From: Diplosphaera chodatii
Taxonomy: Eukaryota; Chlorophyta; Trebouxiophyceae; Prasiolales; Stichococcaceae
Assembly: GCA_032358165.1 (NCBI GenBank)
Contig: JAALGY010000016.1
Span: 248,001-312,000, forward strand
Reading direction: 5' to 3'
Length of the DNA stretch: 64,000 nt
Position numbers and translations under genes: made by a program. Below the pieces are notes generated by a model, which was not told where the DNA came from, did no database searches, and saw only the letters and a list, made by a program, of their open reading frames with translations. Of the stretch, positions 27,201 to 40,146 are shown one piece after another (positions within the stretch are counted from its first letter, which is position 1; each line of letters begins with the position of its first letter).

Positions 27201-27474
27201 GCCAACTTCCTGGCACAGCAGCTTGGCAAGGTATGCCACTTCAGAAGAGACCAGGGAGAACGCACGGTGCTGACAATGACTCATTCGTGTATCTACTTGT
27301 CAACCATGCTGACCATGCCACGCTTGGGCTGATGTGCCTGCGCTGTTGGACACGCAGGTTGCGGCGTCACAGCCGGGTGCACTGCCAGGCCGCATCGCTG
27401 CAGCGCTGCCAGCCCCAGAAGCACAGCAGCAACTCCAAGGGTTGCTTCAGTCGGCTGGTGTGGCCGTGTCGTGA
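21296..27474 (+). CDS. CSE1L: Exportin-2 (CSE1/CAS), importin-alpha re-exporter
   Basis: Karyopherin-beta family HEAT-repeat protein that carries importin-alpha back to the cytoplasm with Ran-GTP. 23 exons join in frame to 996 aa (human 971): 21296-21361, 21595-21669, 21775-21918, 22098-22214, 22319-22410, 22531-22747, 22910-23058, 23171-23264, 23369-23461, 23620-23793, 24001-24072, 24211-24363, 24526-24696, 24874-25029, 25201-25327, 25436-25509, 25669-25836, 25972-26168, 26321-26492, 26628-26711, 26847-26982, 27088-27230, 27358-27474. Diagnostic blocks: [66 protein letters not shown]-free CAS block [64 protein letters not shown], and the end [21 protein letters not shown]. Introns after exons 9 and 18, and possibly 6, have GC donors. 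The start of exon 22 was chosen by phase and uses a weak acceptor. Confidence 0.96.
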
Positions 27475-28146
27475 CAGCAGTGCAGCGCCTTTCGTCTGTG
27501 TGAACGTACATCATGCACACACGGGCTGAGCAACTGCAGTTGCAAGTATTTGATGTTTTGAGCTCCCTGAAAGTAATTGGCGGGATCTCGGCGGCAGCTG
27601 TCGGCCCTTGTACATTGTGGCACTCACCGCAACAAAGTTCCTTCCGCAGTTCCCCGCGCTTCCTGTTCGCTCTGAAGCGAGCATTCTCCAGGACTGCTGA
27701 CGTGACTCCTGGTGAAGCTTAAGCGCAGGCAACGATTGGTTCGCTTGACATTTCAGATAGCTATGGGTACATCCTGGTGCAGTTAGCTGCCTTCTGACGA
27801 TCTGGCCCGAGCTCATTGGCTGAACAATCAGCCGGGCATATTGACTACACTGGCCTGAACATCCGCATTCAAAGCGTTGCGGCAGGATGAATATCCGGGC
27901 CAGGGTGAGGGCAGTACAGACTGGACGTCCCTGTCGTCTTGACACCACCGCCGCACATAGCACATGCAAGGAGGCTGCGCGCTGTGCCTGATCTGATAAC
28001 AAACGCGTTTCCATCTTAGCTTGTGCAGTCCCTATCTGCAGGATACGCAGCTGCCGCAGAGGTACTAATGCATGCAACGCTGTATTGCAGATGATCTCGC
28101 ATGCCTAGCGGCCTGCTAGAGGCGGGATTCACGAGCAGATCGTGCG
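27475..28146. other. Intergenic region
   Basis: About 670 bases between the exportin-2 stop and the next start codon, both genes on the plus strand. It should hold the exportin-2 3'UTR and the promoter of the downstream gene. No RNA gene, repeat or conserved coding segment was recognised. Confidence 0.5.
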
Positions 28147-31100
28147 ATGGGCGACGGGGATCGCGATCGGGGCGCCACATGTGATGCAGCAAGCAGGTGT
28201 GCTGCTGTCAAACTCCATGTGTTGAAGCTCCTTGCAGTCTACAATGCGACACGATGTCCTCAGACGCTTTTCAACCACATTCGCCTTCCACGTTGCGGCC
28301 AGCCTCATTCATGTGCTGGTGGGCGCAGGGCAAGCATGCAGGGATTCGACCGCACGATGTTTCGGGACCGGCTGCTACACTTTGGGCAGCGCGACAAGGA
28401 GGAAGCAGTCGCCGCCGCTGCAGCAGCACAAGGTGAATGGAACCTTTCAGCCCACATCACAGCCCCATCATGTACATATCATGCACACGAGTACACCGCA
28501 GAAGCTCCCTTGTACAAAATGCAAGCTGTGTTGCCACGTGCCAGATGCGCGGCGCACGCCGCCAAAGCCACAGCACCAGGTGCAGCAGTACAGCTTCCGC
28601 ACAGGCAGCTTCTTCGGCAGCAAGCTGAACGTGCGCTCGTCCATCCCGCGCCTCGTAGCCGAGGTGAGCTCTCCAGCTCTCCACTTGCGCTCAGCACAAG
28701 ATGCAGGATGTGCACACCAGCACATGCAATAGAACGTAATCGTCTCTGACATCAACGGCGCCCTCGGCTGTTGGGGTTGCAGGAGTATGTGCATGGGAAG
28801 TTTCCGAAGCAGTACTTCCATACAGCTCAGCCGCCAGCGGCGCCGCCATTGCCAGCACCTGTGCATGCGGGGCGGCTGAGTCCCTCGCAGGGAGATGTCT
28901 CGGCTGCCCTGCAGCCTGTCGTGATGCCACGCAGCCAAGCAGCCCCTGCATCAGCAGAGCAAGCGTCCGGCGAGGACCTGCCCTGCACCGAGGCGAGCGT
29001 GCAGCGGGCGGAAGGTGTTGTGGCAGCTGCCAACGGGACGCTGCCACCACAATGCCCCGAGCGTGAGACACATGCAGCTGCGGAGACAGCAGCCCAGCCG
29101 TCCAGCATCCTGCCAGGCGGCTCCGCATCTACAGACCGCAGCCACAGCCCAGTCGGTCCTAGCTCAGCGCCAGAGGCTCCAGCAGCAGGCAGCACTGCAT
29201 CAAACATCAGCGCTGCGGGTGGTGCCCAGGGTCCAGCAGCCCAGGCTGCGGTGCCTGCAGCACACGCAGACGGCGCTGCACAGGCGCAGCGGCACCTGCA
29301 CACCAGCACAATTGAGATGCAACATGCACAGGGAGAAGGACCTGAGCTAGCACGCTCAGCCCAGGGCAATGCACAGCTCACGCCGCACAGTGCTGCACAT
29401 AGCCAACGGCGCAGCTCATGTTGCCGGTCAACCGCACACTGTGCTTCAAGCGCTGCTGACATCCGGAAGCCATCCGCCCAGGACATCCTTGCAACGGAAC
29501 GCAGCACAGCTTCAGCAGCAGTTGCTGTCATGCCCTGGCTGCCATCAGATGTTGCAGCGCCATCTGTCTCCCGTGCAGCGCCCACTGACCACTGCACAGA
29601 GCTCGCGCCTGCAGCGCTGCCGATGTCACGGCAGCCGAGGCCGGCAGGCACAGCTTCACAGCAGGCCGGCTTGCCGCAGGCACCACAGCAGTCGGATGAT
29701 GACAGACAAGCAGCCAGGGCCATCTGCACCGGCGACCACACACCTCCAGAGGAGGCAGCTGTCATGCCGATAGCATGTAACAGCAGCAGCTGCAGCGAAG
29801 CGAGTGCACGCAGCAGTAGTGACAGTGGGAGTACAGGGGCCAGCAGCGGGGACGTCAAGGCCAGCTGGACCGGCAGCAGCCGTGGCAGCACTGACATCAG
29901 GTGCAAGGGAGTGTTGCGGCAACACCAGGCATCTGCAGACGCCTGGAAAGACAATGGCAACCCGGCCGAACTCAGCAGCATTAGTGGCAGCAGCAGTGTG
30001 AGGTACAGGGAAGGGCAGCCGCTGGAAAACAGTGATTTGCTCAGCACGACAAGCAGCACAGGTGCTAGCAGCAGTATCAGGAGCAGCGGCAGCAGCAGCA
30101 GCAGAAGCAGCAGTATTGGCATTCAGACAGGTGCCGATGCCAGCCGTGGCACTAGTAGGCCAGGGGTGGCGAGCGACACTGACCGCTCAACACATGTGCC
30201 TGGCTGGACACCCAGGAGCAGTTCCAAAGGGGTTGCCAGGCCAGCAGCGGCGTCAGCTGGTGGCGGAGTCGCTGCAGCCGCCAGCAGACAGCCCCGGCCT
30301 CACAGCAGCTCGGCACTGCAGCCGCACATATCAGTCAAGCGCAGCCCGAGCAGACGGCAGACTCGGGGCCGGCCTCACCAGGTGGGGACACCGGCAAAGA
30401 TACCCATTTTGGTCAACGTGCTGCAGCAAAAGCCAGATGCGGCACCATCCGTGCCGCGCCAAATGGCCAGGCCTGCCGCGACAGCTGCCCAGCCTGCTGC
30501 AAAGCCAGCAAGCCAGCGGCTGCTGGCACAGAAGGTGCCCTTGATTGAAGAGCCTGATCACCCAGTGGCAACCCCATACAGAGGCATTGCTTCACACAGC
30601 CAGCGGCAGCCACGCCAGCCCCACTCCCCAGCTAAGATGGTCAGACCGGCCATCACAGTGGCTACCGCTTCACAGAGCGCTGGTTTGCCACCACACAACA
30701 CCCCTAGGAAGGCGCCAGCCCTTGCAGCGGCAGCAGCAGCAGTGGCAGGCACACCGACACGACCGCAGAGCCCCGGCTATGCAGCGATGGCAGCACTCAG
30801 GCGGCAGCGGGCTTGCAGCCCAGCAGCAGCAATAAGGCTCCCAGCCGCAGCCAGCTCGGGCCTTTCACAGCACATCAGCATGCCCACCGGCAAGCAACCA
30901 CAGCGACAGCACCTCAAGCAGGAGGCATCAGTCCGAAGCGCATGGTCATCGCCCAGCATGCCTGGAAAAGGTGGCACCAGCGCTCTGCAGCTGCTGGCGA
31001 CGTGCGGCGCCGATGCTAAGCTGGCGGCAACTGCTGCCGCTGCCTCGTCGCCCATTGTCGGTGCGCACGGCAGCTGGACCTGGAAGAGTCTATGTCATCT

Positions 31101-32621
31101 GGGGTCATAGTCTTCAAGGATGTTCAGTTTGGAATCTGGGCATGAGTTCTGGAAGAGCCCTGTCATGTATCTGCAGCGCTGTGGGCATCTGACAGTTGAC
31201 TGCAACCAACAGTTGCTTTGCTGTGTGTGCAGGAGTCATTACGCAGGTCTATACGCCGCCAACAACGCCCGGCAGCAGCCCCACACGAAGCAGTGCTGCT
31301 GCAGCTTCCGCATCACAGGGTGAGCAGGGTTCCAGCCAGTTGGCATGCCCACCGATCAATTGTATATAGCCATGCATTCAGGAGATCAAACAAACACATG
31401 TCAGCGGTAGACCTGACTGACCTGACTGCTTTGACCTGCTCGCTGCTCAGGGCTGCTACACTCCCCAGCGGATGTACGCTCTAAGGCCAATGCCGAGGCC
31501 AATGCAGAGTCGCTGCGGGCAGCAGCACTGCGGCCAGGGGCAGAAGCAGGAGCAGCTTCTGCACACTCAGAGGCGAGCGGCAATCCTAAGCTGCAGCGTG
31601 CGGATGGTGCAGCGCTCCAGAACGGCCCAGGTGTGATGCGACCCATTCACTGGCGGCTCCTGACAGCGTCCATTTCCGCACCCACCTGGTAGATGATCTG
31701 GCGGTCAACGATGGACGCTGATCCAGCGTCAGTGGCATGCAGATGAGCCCCGTACGCCTGGGAAGGGTGCGGAGGGGCGTACAGGCGGTGCCGAGGGGCC
31801 GCCGTCGTGGCTGCCAGACCCGGACATGAACCCCTTCGAGACCCTCGCGCAGCAGCGCTGGGATGACAGCGGCAGCGGCGGCCATGCAGCAGGTGCACCC
31901 GAACATGAAGTTGCGCGGTGCTGCCCTGCACAGGGACCACTTCTGCATACATGCTTTTGGTGGGCATTACATGGCTGGTCGCGACCCCCGAGCTTCATGC
32001 AGTCACAGGTGGCAGCAACGGCGGCAAGGGCGCCCACAGCAGTCGCGGCGCTGGAGCACCGTGGCAGCAGCAGCCCGCCACGGATGGGCCGCTGGGCGCC
32101 CATGTGGCCAGCCTCCATTCCGAGATGCGCAGCAAGGCACGCCGCACTCCAAGCACATCACTGACACGGCTCGAGGGTCATGCTGCCCTGCAATCACGTA
32201 CCACGATGGACATTTGGATGGTGTGTGTTGAAATCCGGACGTGCCTCTGAACAACACCATGTCCGCGCTGCAGTATGGTCCACCGGCGCTCAGCCGCTAC
32301 AGCCCGCTGACCCTGGAGGAGGCAGCCGTTGCCGCCACTGGTCGTCGTTCATCCTATCTGGAAGATTCCGCCGCCCTGCAGCCCGTCAATCTCCGCAGCC
32401 AGCTGGCAGGTGGGTTGCAATGTGGTACGCCTAGTAACATCCCGTGCGCCCTGGTCAATGTCCCTCGTTCTGATTGATGTGATGCTGTCGCAGAGGCGAT
32501 GCGAATGAGCCCAGTTAACAGCCGGGCATTGGCAAAGCAGCAACAGAAGCTGCAACCAGCAGATGACTACGATGCAGTGCAAAGAGGATGCTGCTGTTCC
32601 TGCTTTGGCAGACGGCAATGA
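28147..32621 (+). CDS. Unrecognised 1,119 aa low-complexity protein with Cys-rich tail
   Basis: Not a family I recognise. Ten exons join with consistent phase: 28147-28196, 28329-28432, 28545-28663, 28783-31060, 31233-31319, 31451-31630, 31743-31892, 32009-32136, 32274-32409, 32494-32621 (3,360 nt). The N-terminal ~110 residues look folded: MQGFDRTMFRDRLLHFGQ, then QQYSFRTGSFFGSKLNVR and EYVHGKFPKQYFHTAQ. The giant fourth exon is disordered Ser/Ala/Gln/Pro-rich sequence with long Ser runs. The C-terminal exons are more ordered: PDPDMNPFETLAQQRWDD, then ALSRYSPLTLEEAAVAA and DDYDAVQRGCCCSCFGRRQ at the very end. Four Cys among five residues next to basic residues looks like a palmitoylation or metal site near a membrane; this is inference. 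The intron after exon 8 uses a GC donor (32137). The clean phase through ten exons and the terminal stop make the model credible even without homology. A cytoskeletal or flagellar scaffold is one possibility, not shown. Confidence 0.75.
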
Positions 32622-32977
32622 CATATTGCGCCTGAGGTGGTGTCGACAAAATGTTGAGATCAGAGCGGATCATGGATACATGCAAGACTATCGCTGCAAG
32701 CTGCTGAGAACTCAAGTTTGGGAGGATGGGTACAAAGCTGATGCCGGGCCGATGCTGTTCAATGCTGCTGTCGGTTTGCTCTTCTGCACTATGTGCCCAG
32801 ACTGAGTGCTGTGCCGCTGCTACGTACGGCATGCTTCAAGCTGAAAGTCGTGTCTGCATGGCAGCAGCAGGCATGCTGCTGTCATGCTGGTGCCTCAGGA
32901 ACATGTGGCTGCGGCCCGTACGCCTGCAACCATATAACCACAGCAGTCCCTGCTCTAGTAGATAACCATATGATGCT

Positions 32978-34523
32978 TCATGTCAGATGCCGATATTTGG
33001 GTTCAAAAGTGAGTCTGACATGCGGCACGGGGCTCGTGCATACCAGGTCAACCTTGGCATGTTCATAAATGCGATTGACCACGTCCCAGTCTATGACCTG
33101 CACATGAACAATGTTATCAAGAGTGAAGCATACGAGAGATGCACAGTGTAGAATGCAGAGGTGCAGATGATACCTCATAACACGTTGATAACACGTCGGC
33201 CACTCAGGCGCATGAGGCAACAATTGGCTGCAGACAGCCCACAGTGACAAACCTTCCACCATGCATTGATGTACTCCTGCCGGCGGTGCTGGTATCTGCA
33301 AGTCATGAACAGGTTGCAGACTTGCAGTAATTGCTCATGACACCATTTGTCCAGTGTAGTGCTGCGCAATTCCCAGCTGCTCAGCAGATCAGTTTCCATC
33401 TTCTGGCGAGGCGGATATTTCCCTCGTGTTTACGTACTTGAGGTAGTGGCTGTGCTCCCACATGTCCAGCCTCCGCAGATACAAGCACACCGTCACTCAG
33501 TGCAGCAGCTGCATAGCAGGGGCAAGCCTGTCCATGCATGCACCACGCATGCAGTACGGAATGTATGGCTCTGCTCAAAGGTATGCTGCGCCCACCCAAG
33601 CACGGGGACGCCACGCTGGCTGACGACCGCAGCTTGCAGTGGGTTGTCCTGCAGCACACGATGTATCGCAGTATCGATCGACACTAAACGAATTGCAGGT
33701 CTGAGAGTCCATCTGCGTTGATGTGTGATGATCCGAGCACTCTTTGGTGATGCTTATTCGGGTGCTAGGTTAGGGGCAATGATTTACGTTGTTGGGGGTT
33801 GATGTGACTGTCAGGTTGCCGTCTGGTTTCTGCACCAGCCATGTCCAACCAGAGCCAAATATCCCCATGGCGGCCGCATTAAACTTTGCTCTCGCCTGTT
33901 CAAAGCTGCCGAGACCTGGACTCATATCTGCACCACAGTACCGTGGTTCTCAAAACAACGCTGATCAACCCGGCTGCCTGTGGGTAGGTGCTCATGCAAG
34001 GGCGTATTGCATTCAGAGCCTGCTATTTGGATGCCACTCGATTGCGATGCTCACCAATACCGAAGCGCAGCTCTTGCGAAGGCGTAGTACCATTAGGCCT
34101 CCTGCCCATGGTTCTGAAGAAGAACTGCATCACAACAGGTGCCAAGGATCATGCGAGCATCCCAAAATTGAAGCTATTGCTGTGGCATGAGAGCACGAAC
34201 CTCCATATGCTGTGCTCAAACTTACGTCATGGTTGAAGTGCCCTCCAGCTTCACGTAACATGCAACCACAGATCAGCGGTTTGTGTACATTCATAGCACA
34301 TCACATTGACACCTCGAGCAGAGGAGTTGTGCACTGCCAATGCTCAGCTGCTGTGATTGGCGATACACCCACCGTGGTTGCGGATGGCTGCTGCAATGTC
34401 CGCCGGGATCTTGTCGGTGCCTACGCGCCTGTTGAGGGCCACCAGGTCCAGGGACTGCAGCTCCGGATGCTTCATCAGCGCCTTGTTCAGCTCCCAAACA
34501 TTGGTAGCGTGGTGCTCACTGCA
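32978..34523 (-). pseudogene. Mn-type superoxide dismutase copy 1, 5'-truncated and divergent
   Basis: Minus-strand exons of an iron/manganese SOD. From 5' to 3': about 34523-34340 (HHATNVWELNKALMKHPEL, SLDLVALN..GTDKIPADIA, RNHGGCIANHS), about 34135-34040 (QFFFRTMG), about 33920-33795 ([25 protein letters not shown]), about 33650-33600 (QDNPLQAAVV..GVPVLG), about 33475-33430 (LDMWEHSHYLKY), about 33295-33250 (RRQEYINAWWK) and 33105-33040 (VIDWDVVNRIYEHAK). Ligand residues His (ANHS), Asp and His (DMWEH) are visible. The first exon, which carries the LEPYID..IH block and the first ligand His in its relatives, was not found between here and 34756, where a duplicated segment begins. Splicing across the WEH exon and the RRQEY exon does not keep frame in my reading. 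It could be transcribed, but an active enzyme is unlikely. Confidence 0.65.
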
Positions 34524-34755
34524 CAGCGATGCATGGGCGGCTGCCTACATTTTGGCGGCAAGGTGGCAATGCTTTGCATATGCAAATGCGTGTGAGGCGT
34601 TCATGCTGGCCAGGCACCTAGGTCCCGCCACAGCTATACAGCCAATCTCGGGTGTAGCCAGCAGGGCATAGCAAGTGCACGCAAACATCATGTGGCGCAC
34701 TTGACATGAAGCATCATGGTGCGTCCATCGATGTCACTTTCAAGGTGGTCATAAG

Positions 34756-37400
<2,645 letters not shown>

Positions 37401-37893
37401 GCATGGGATTAGTCGGTTGCTACATATTCATCAATGCAAGGAGCGGTCCAAACGACAGCCGTTGCATCCACACATCGATTAAAAATGATGCAGCGTACCA
37501 CACGGCCAACGTGGTGGCCAGCAAGGCCAGGATCGCTGAGGTCGGCGGGGTTGACTTCGGCATGCTGATCTGCCGACAGCTAGCTATGCAAGCCCTCGTC
37601 GGCGAACTGCAGTGTCAAAGTGTTGCGAGCAATTGTGTTCCCAGTGAATCACCGACCGGTGTTCCTGCACGTTCCCTCTGGCGTTGGCGTGTGCGGAACG
37701 CACCGCGGAAGCCGGTCTGGAAGCGGGGATCTGGAAGTCATCATGACCCTGTTCGTTTGGTCCAATGAGATGGGGGTACAGATTTGTGGCTGGGCAACAA
37801 GTTGCACCCTAGACCTTCGACATGACCGCCTCGGCTAGCAGATGATGCAACGCAACGATGGTGTTTGTTGAAGGCATTGGCATTATCTGGCCC
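37401..37893. other. Spacer between SOD copies 2 and 3
   Basis: About 490 bases upstream of SOD copy 2 and downstream of SOD copy 3 on the minus strand. It should contain the copy 2 promoter. No coding segment or repeat was recognised. Confidence 0.4.
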
Positions 37894-38816
37894 CGTTGGC
37901 CTGCTCGATCATGCCCCACCCGCTGGGTCATTTGAGGTTGCCCATGAACATAACATACAGCTGCCCGCGAGCGCATGGTGAAGGACGAACCCCTGCGAAC
38001 AAGTGTTCAACGCCCTACTTCCAGAAACCCTAGCGCCGGCGTCTTGCCATGTGTGTGTCTGCACCCTGAAAGCTGGCTGCTGCAACGCACTACAGCCGGC
38101 TTGCAGGCAACTGCGAAGGGTTCACAGTGCAACACGTCACAGACGGTGGCTATCAGGAGCACTGCCCGTCGGACTGAGTGACACTGACTAGCTCCGTGGC
38201 ACACCTTCTGGACCCGGCCTTTAGTTCAGGCGGGCACCTGGCCCTGCTTGGCGAGCGAGAAGTTCTCATTCACAGTGTTCCAGTTCACCACCTGCAAATC
38301 CATGACGGCAATCAGCTGCAGCCTTGGCTTGAGTTCAGGTGCAGGCAGGCACGCAGGCATATCGCCTCGTCAATCTGTACACAGAACGTTGCTACAGTGG
38401 CGGCAAGCTTGAGCGACCCACCTTCCAGAAAGCCGCAATGTACTCGGGCCGCCTGTTCTGGTACTTCAAGTAGTACGCGTGTTCCCAAACGTCCCAGTCC
38501 TGCAGACCACAGGTACAGAGAGTCGGAACGTACACAAGGATGTCAGTTGGGGTGCAGATCATCAGTGTCTGTGTCCAGGTGCCTGTCCTTTCCCAGGATT
38601 GGGATGGCTGTCTCCTCAACATACCCCGCCTGCAGTGGGTTGTCCTGGAAGCACAAGCGCATTGATGTCAGGAGGTTGCTCATTACCGTCTTGAAACAGA
38701 TCATACTGCAATCAGCTAGGGCAGCACCTGGTTGGGCGTGGAGCTGATGGCCAGCGAGCCATCGTCCTTGAGAATCAGCCATGCCCACCCGCTGCCAAAG
38801 CGCCCCTGTTAGGAAA
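37894..38816 (-). pseudogene. Mn superoxide dismutase copy 3, 5'-truncated with frameshift
   Basis: Exon pieces on the minus strand: 38816-38728 ([19 protein letters not shown]), 38644-38594 ([18 protein letters not shown]), 38499-38422 ([20 protein letters not shown]), 38291-38203 ([18 protein letters not shown] and stop) and a 3'UTR extending to about 37894 with its own intron at about 38109-38202. It is the closest relative of the intronless copy at 50193-50846. Three kinds of damage are visible. Homology stops at 38816 inside exon 4, so exons 1-3 are missing. The donor after PILG is GAAAGG where copy 2 has GTAAGG. The next exon starts GACTGGGACG where the intact copies have GACTGGACG, a +1 frameshift. 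It cannot make a complete enzyme. Confidence 0.85.
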
Positions 38817-40146
38817 AGCGCAGCCCAGGCAGCGAGAATATCGCCTCTGCTGTCCTGCGCCATGGCAAAGTCCATCTTTCAGGCTCGCGGCCATTGGTGT
38901 GCATGCCAGCAGGTGTCGTTGCGAAAGTAACTGCCTGCTGCATGCACGCAGCAGTTGCAGAGCAAGAGGGCTGCATGATATCCTCAACCCATGCTATGTA
39001 GCTGCTGCTCACCTGCAAATCAATGCCAGGACCGTGAGCCTCTGCAGCAGAGACGTCGTTGTCCTCATATGCCCTCGACGACTTGTGGCCAATACGACGG
39101 TGTCGAATCCGATGCAGTTGGCTTGCGATGGCTGATTGCAGACGTCAGTCCCCAGCCAACGCTCTGCTTACTATTGTAACAGCTGCGTCTACACGCAGGT
39201 GGTACACTCAACGTGTGGAAGAAGCAAGGCTACGGAACGTCAAATTGACCGTGCTGGGCCAGACGATCGTGGCTGATCCCGCCGATAAATCACCTTCTGG
39301 ACCCCTTGGCTGACAGGGGGCGGAGGATGGAAGGACTGCTCCCGTCGTGGTGCTGTCACTCTCCGGATCCGGTTCCAGCAGTGGCCATCATTCTATCTTG
39401 ACAACCGGCAACGAAAGGTGTGAATGTAACCGGATCAATTGCAGCTGCTGATGACTGATGCGTGCAACGGATGAACGTCTGTCCATGCCTGGTGTGCGGT
39501 ATCACAGTTACCGCTGCCTGCTGTTGCTCATTCAGGGTTGCAACTGACATTTACACTGTATCACTCCTCATACATATTGCATCCACCCCATGGATGTTTC
39601 GGGCTTGTCACCATATATGGTGTGTTTCCATCTTCATGATATGGAATCCAAGCTTCTGACTGGATAACATTCATGCTTTGGTACGCTGTGCTCATCTGGC
39701 AACTGCGCCCAGCTCCTACATGCGCAGCGCCATCTTGCCTGGCAAATGAATGGTGATGCTTGCATGTCCCTGCACCACGCTCCGAACTGCTGCTGTGTCT
39801 GCCGTGGCTGTAAGAAGCACATGCTCATCTTGAGGGTGCCTGGACGTCAGAAGCATATCTGCTGGCATGTCACACGGGAACCTGGCCCGCCTTCGCTGTG
39901 GCGTAGTTCTCATTGACCTGGTCCCAGTTGACCACCTGCACATGCAGTGAGGATTCAGAGTGAATGCGCAGGTTTGCAGTAAGCCATGCAGTCGAGGCAG
40001 CTGCAGGGGCATGCTGTCTGGTGTAGCAGGAAGGCAGCCTCTGCAGCGTTTCGCAGGCTGACGTCCCACATAGGTTCCACCAGGCCGCAACGTATGCGGG
40101 CCGCCTGTTCTGGTAGCGGAGGCAGTACGAATGCTCCCAGGCATCG
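38813..40146. repeat. Segmental duplication, copy B (~1.3 kb)
   Basis: Direct-repeat partner of 34756-36045. Its left edge lies exactly where SOD copy 3 loses homology, and its right edge lies at the junction between the SOD fragment and the Rab escort protein exon. It therefore appears to have been placed between, and to have cut, two genes. Spacer sequence from 38830 to 39860 follows copy A nearly base for base in blocks, separated by small indels. It carries no gene of its own apart from the SOD fragment at its right end. Confidence 0.85.
39870..40146 (-). pseudogene. Superoxide dismutase fragment (copy 4), last two exons only
   Basis: Two minus-strand exons remain: about 40145-40067 ([24 protein letters not shown]) and 39938-39870 ([18 protein letters not shown], then stop). 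They match exons 7 and 8 of copy 2 and came with the duplicated segment. Everything 5' of the WEH block is absent; instead the sequence joins the last recognisable exon of the Rab escort protein gene, out of frame. The fragment is too small to be an enzyme. Confidence 0.88.

Noticed and set aside
28827..30122. 431-codon Leu-rich open frame on the minus strand
   Set aside because: Complement of the Ser/Ala/Gln-rich exon of the plus-strand gene; CAG and AGC runs read as Leu on the opposite strand. The plus frame joins neighbouring exons in phase.
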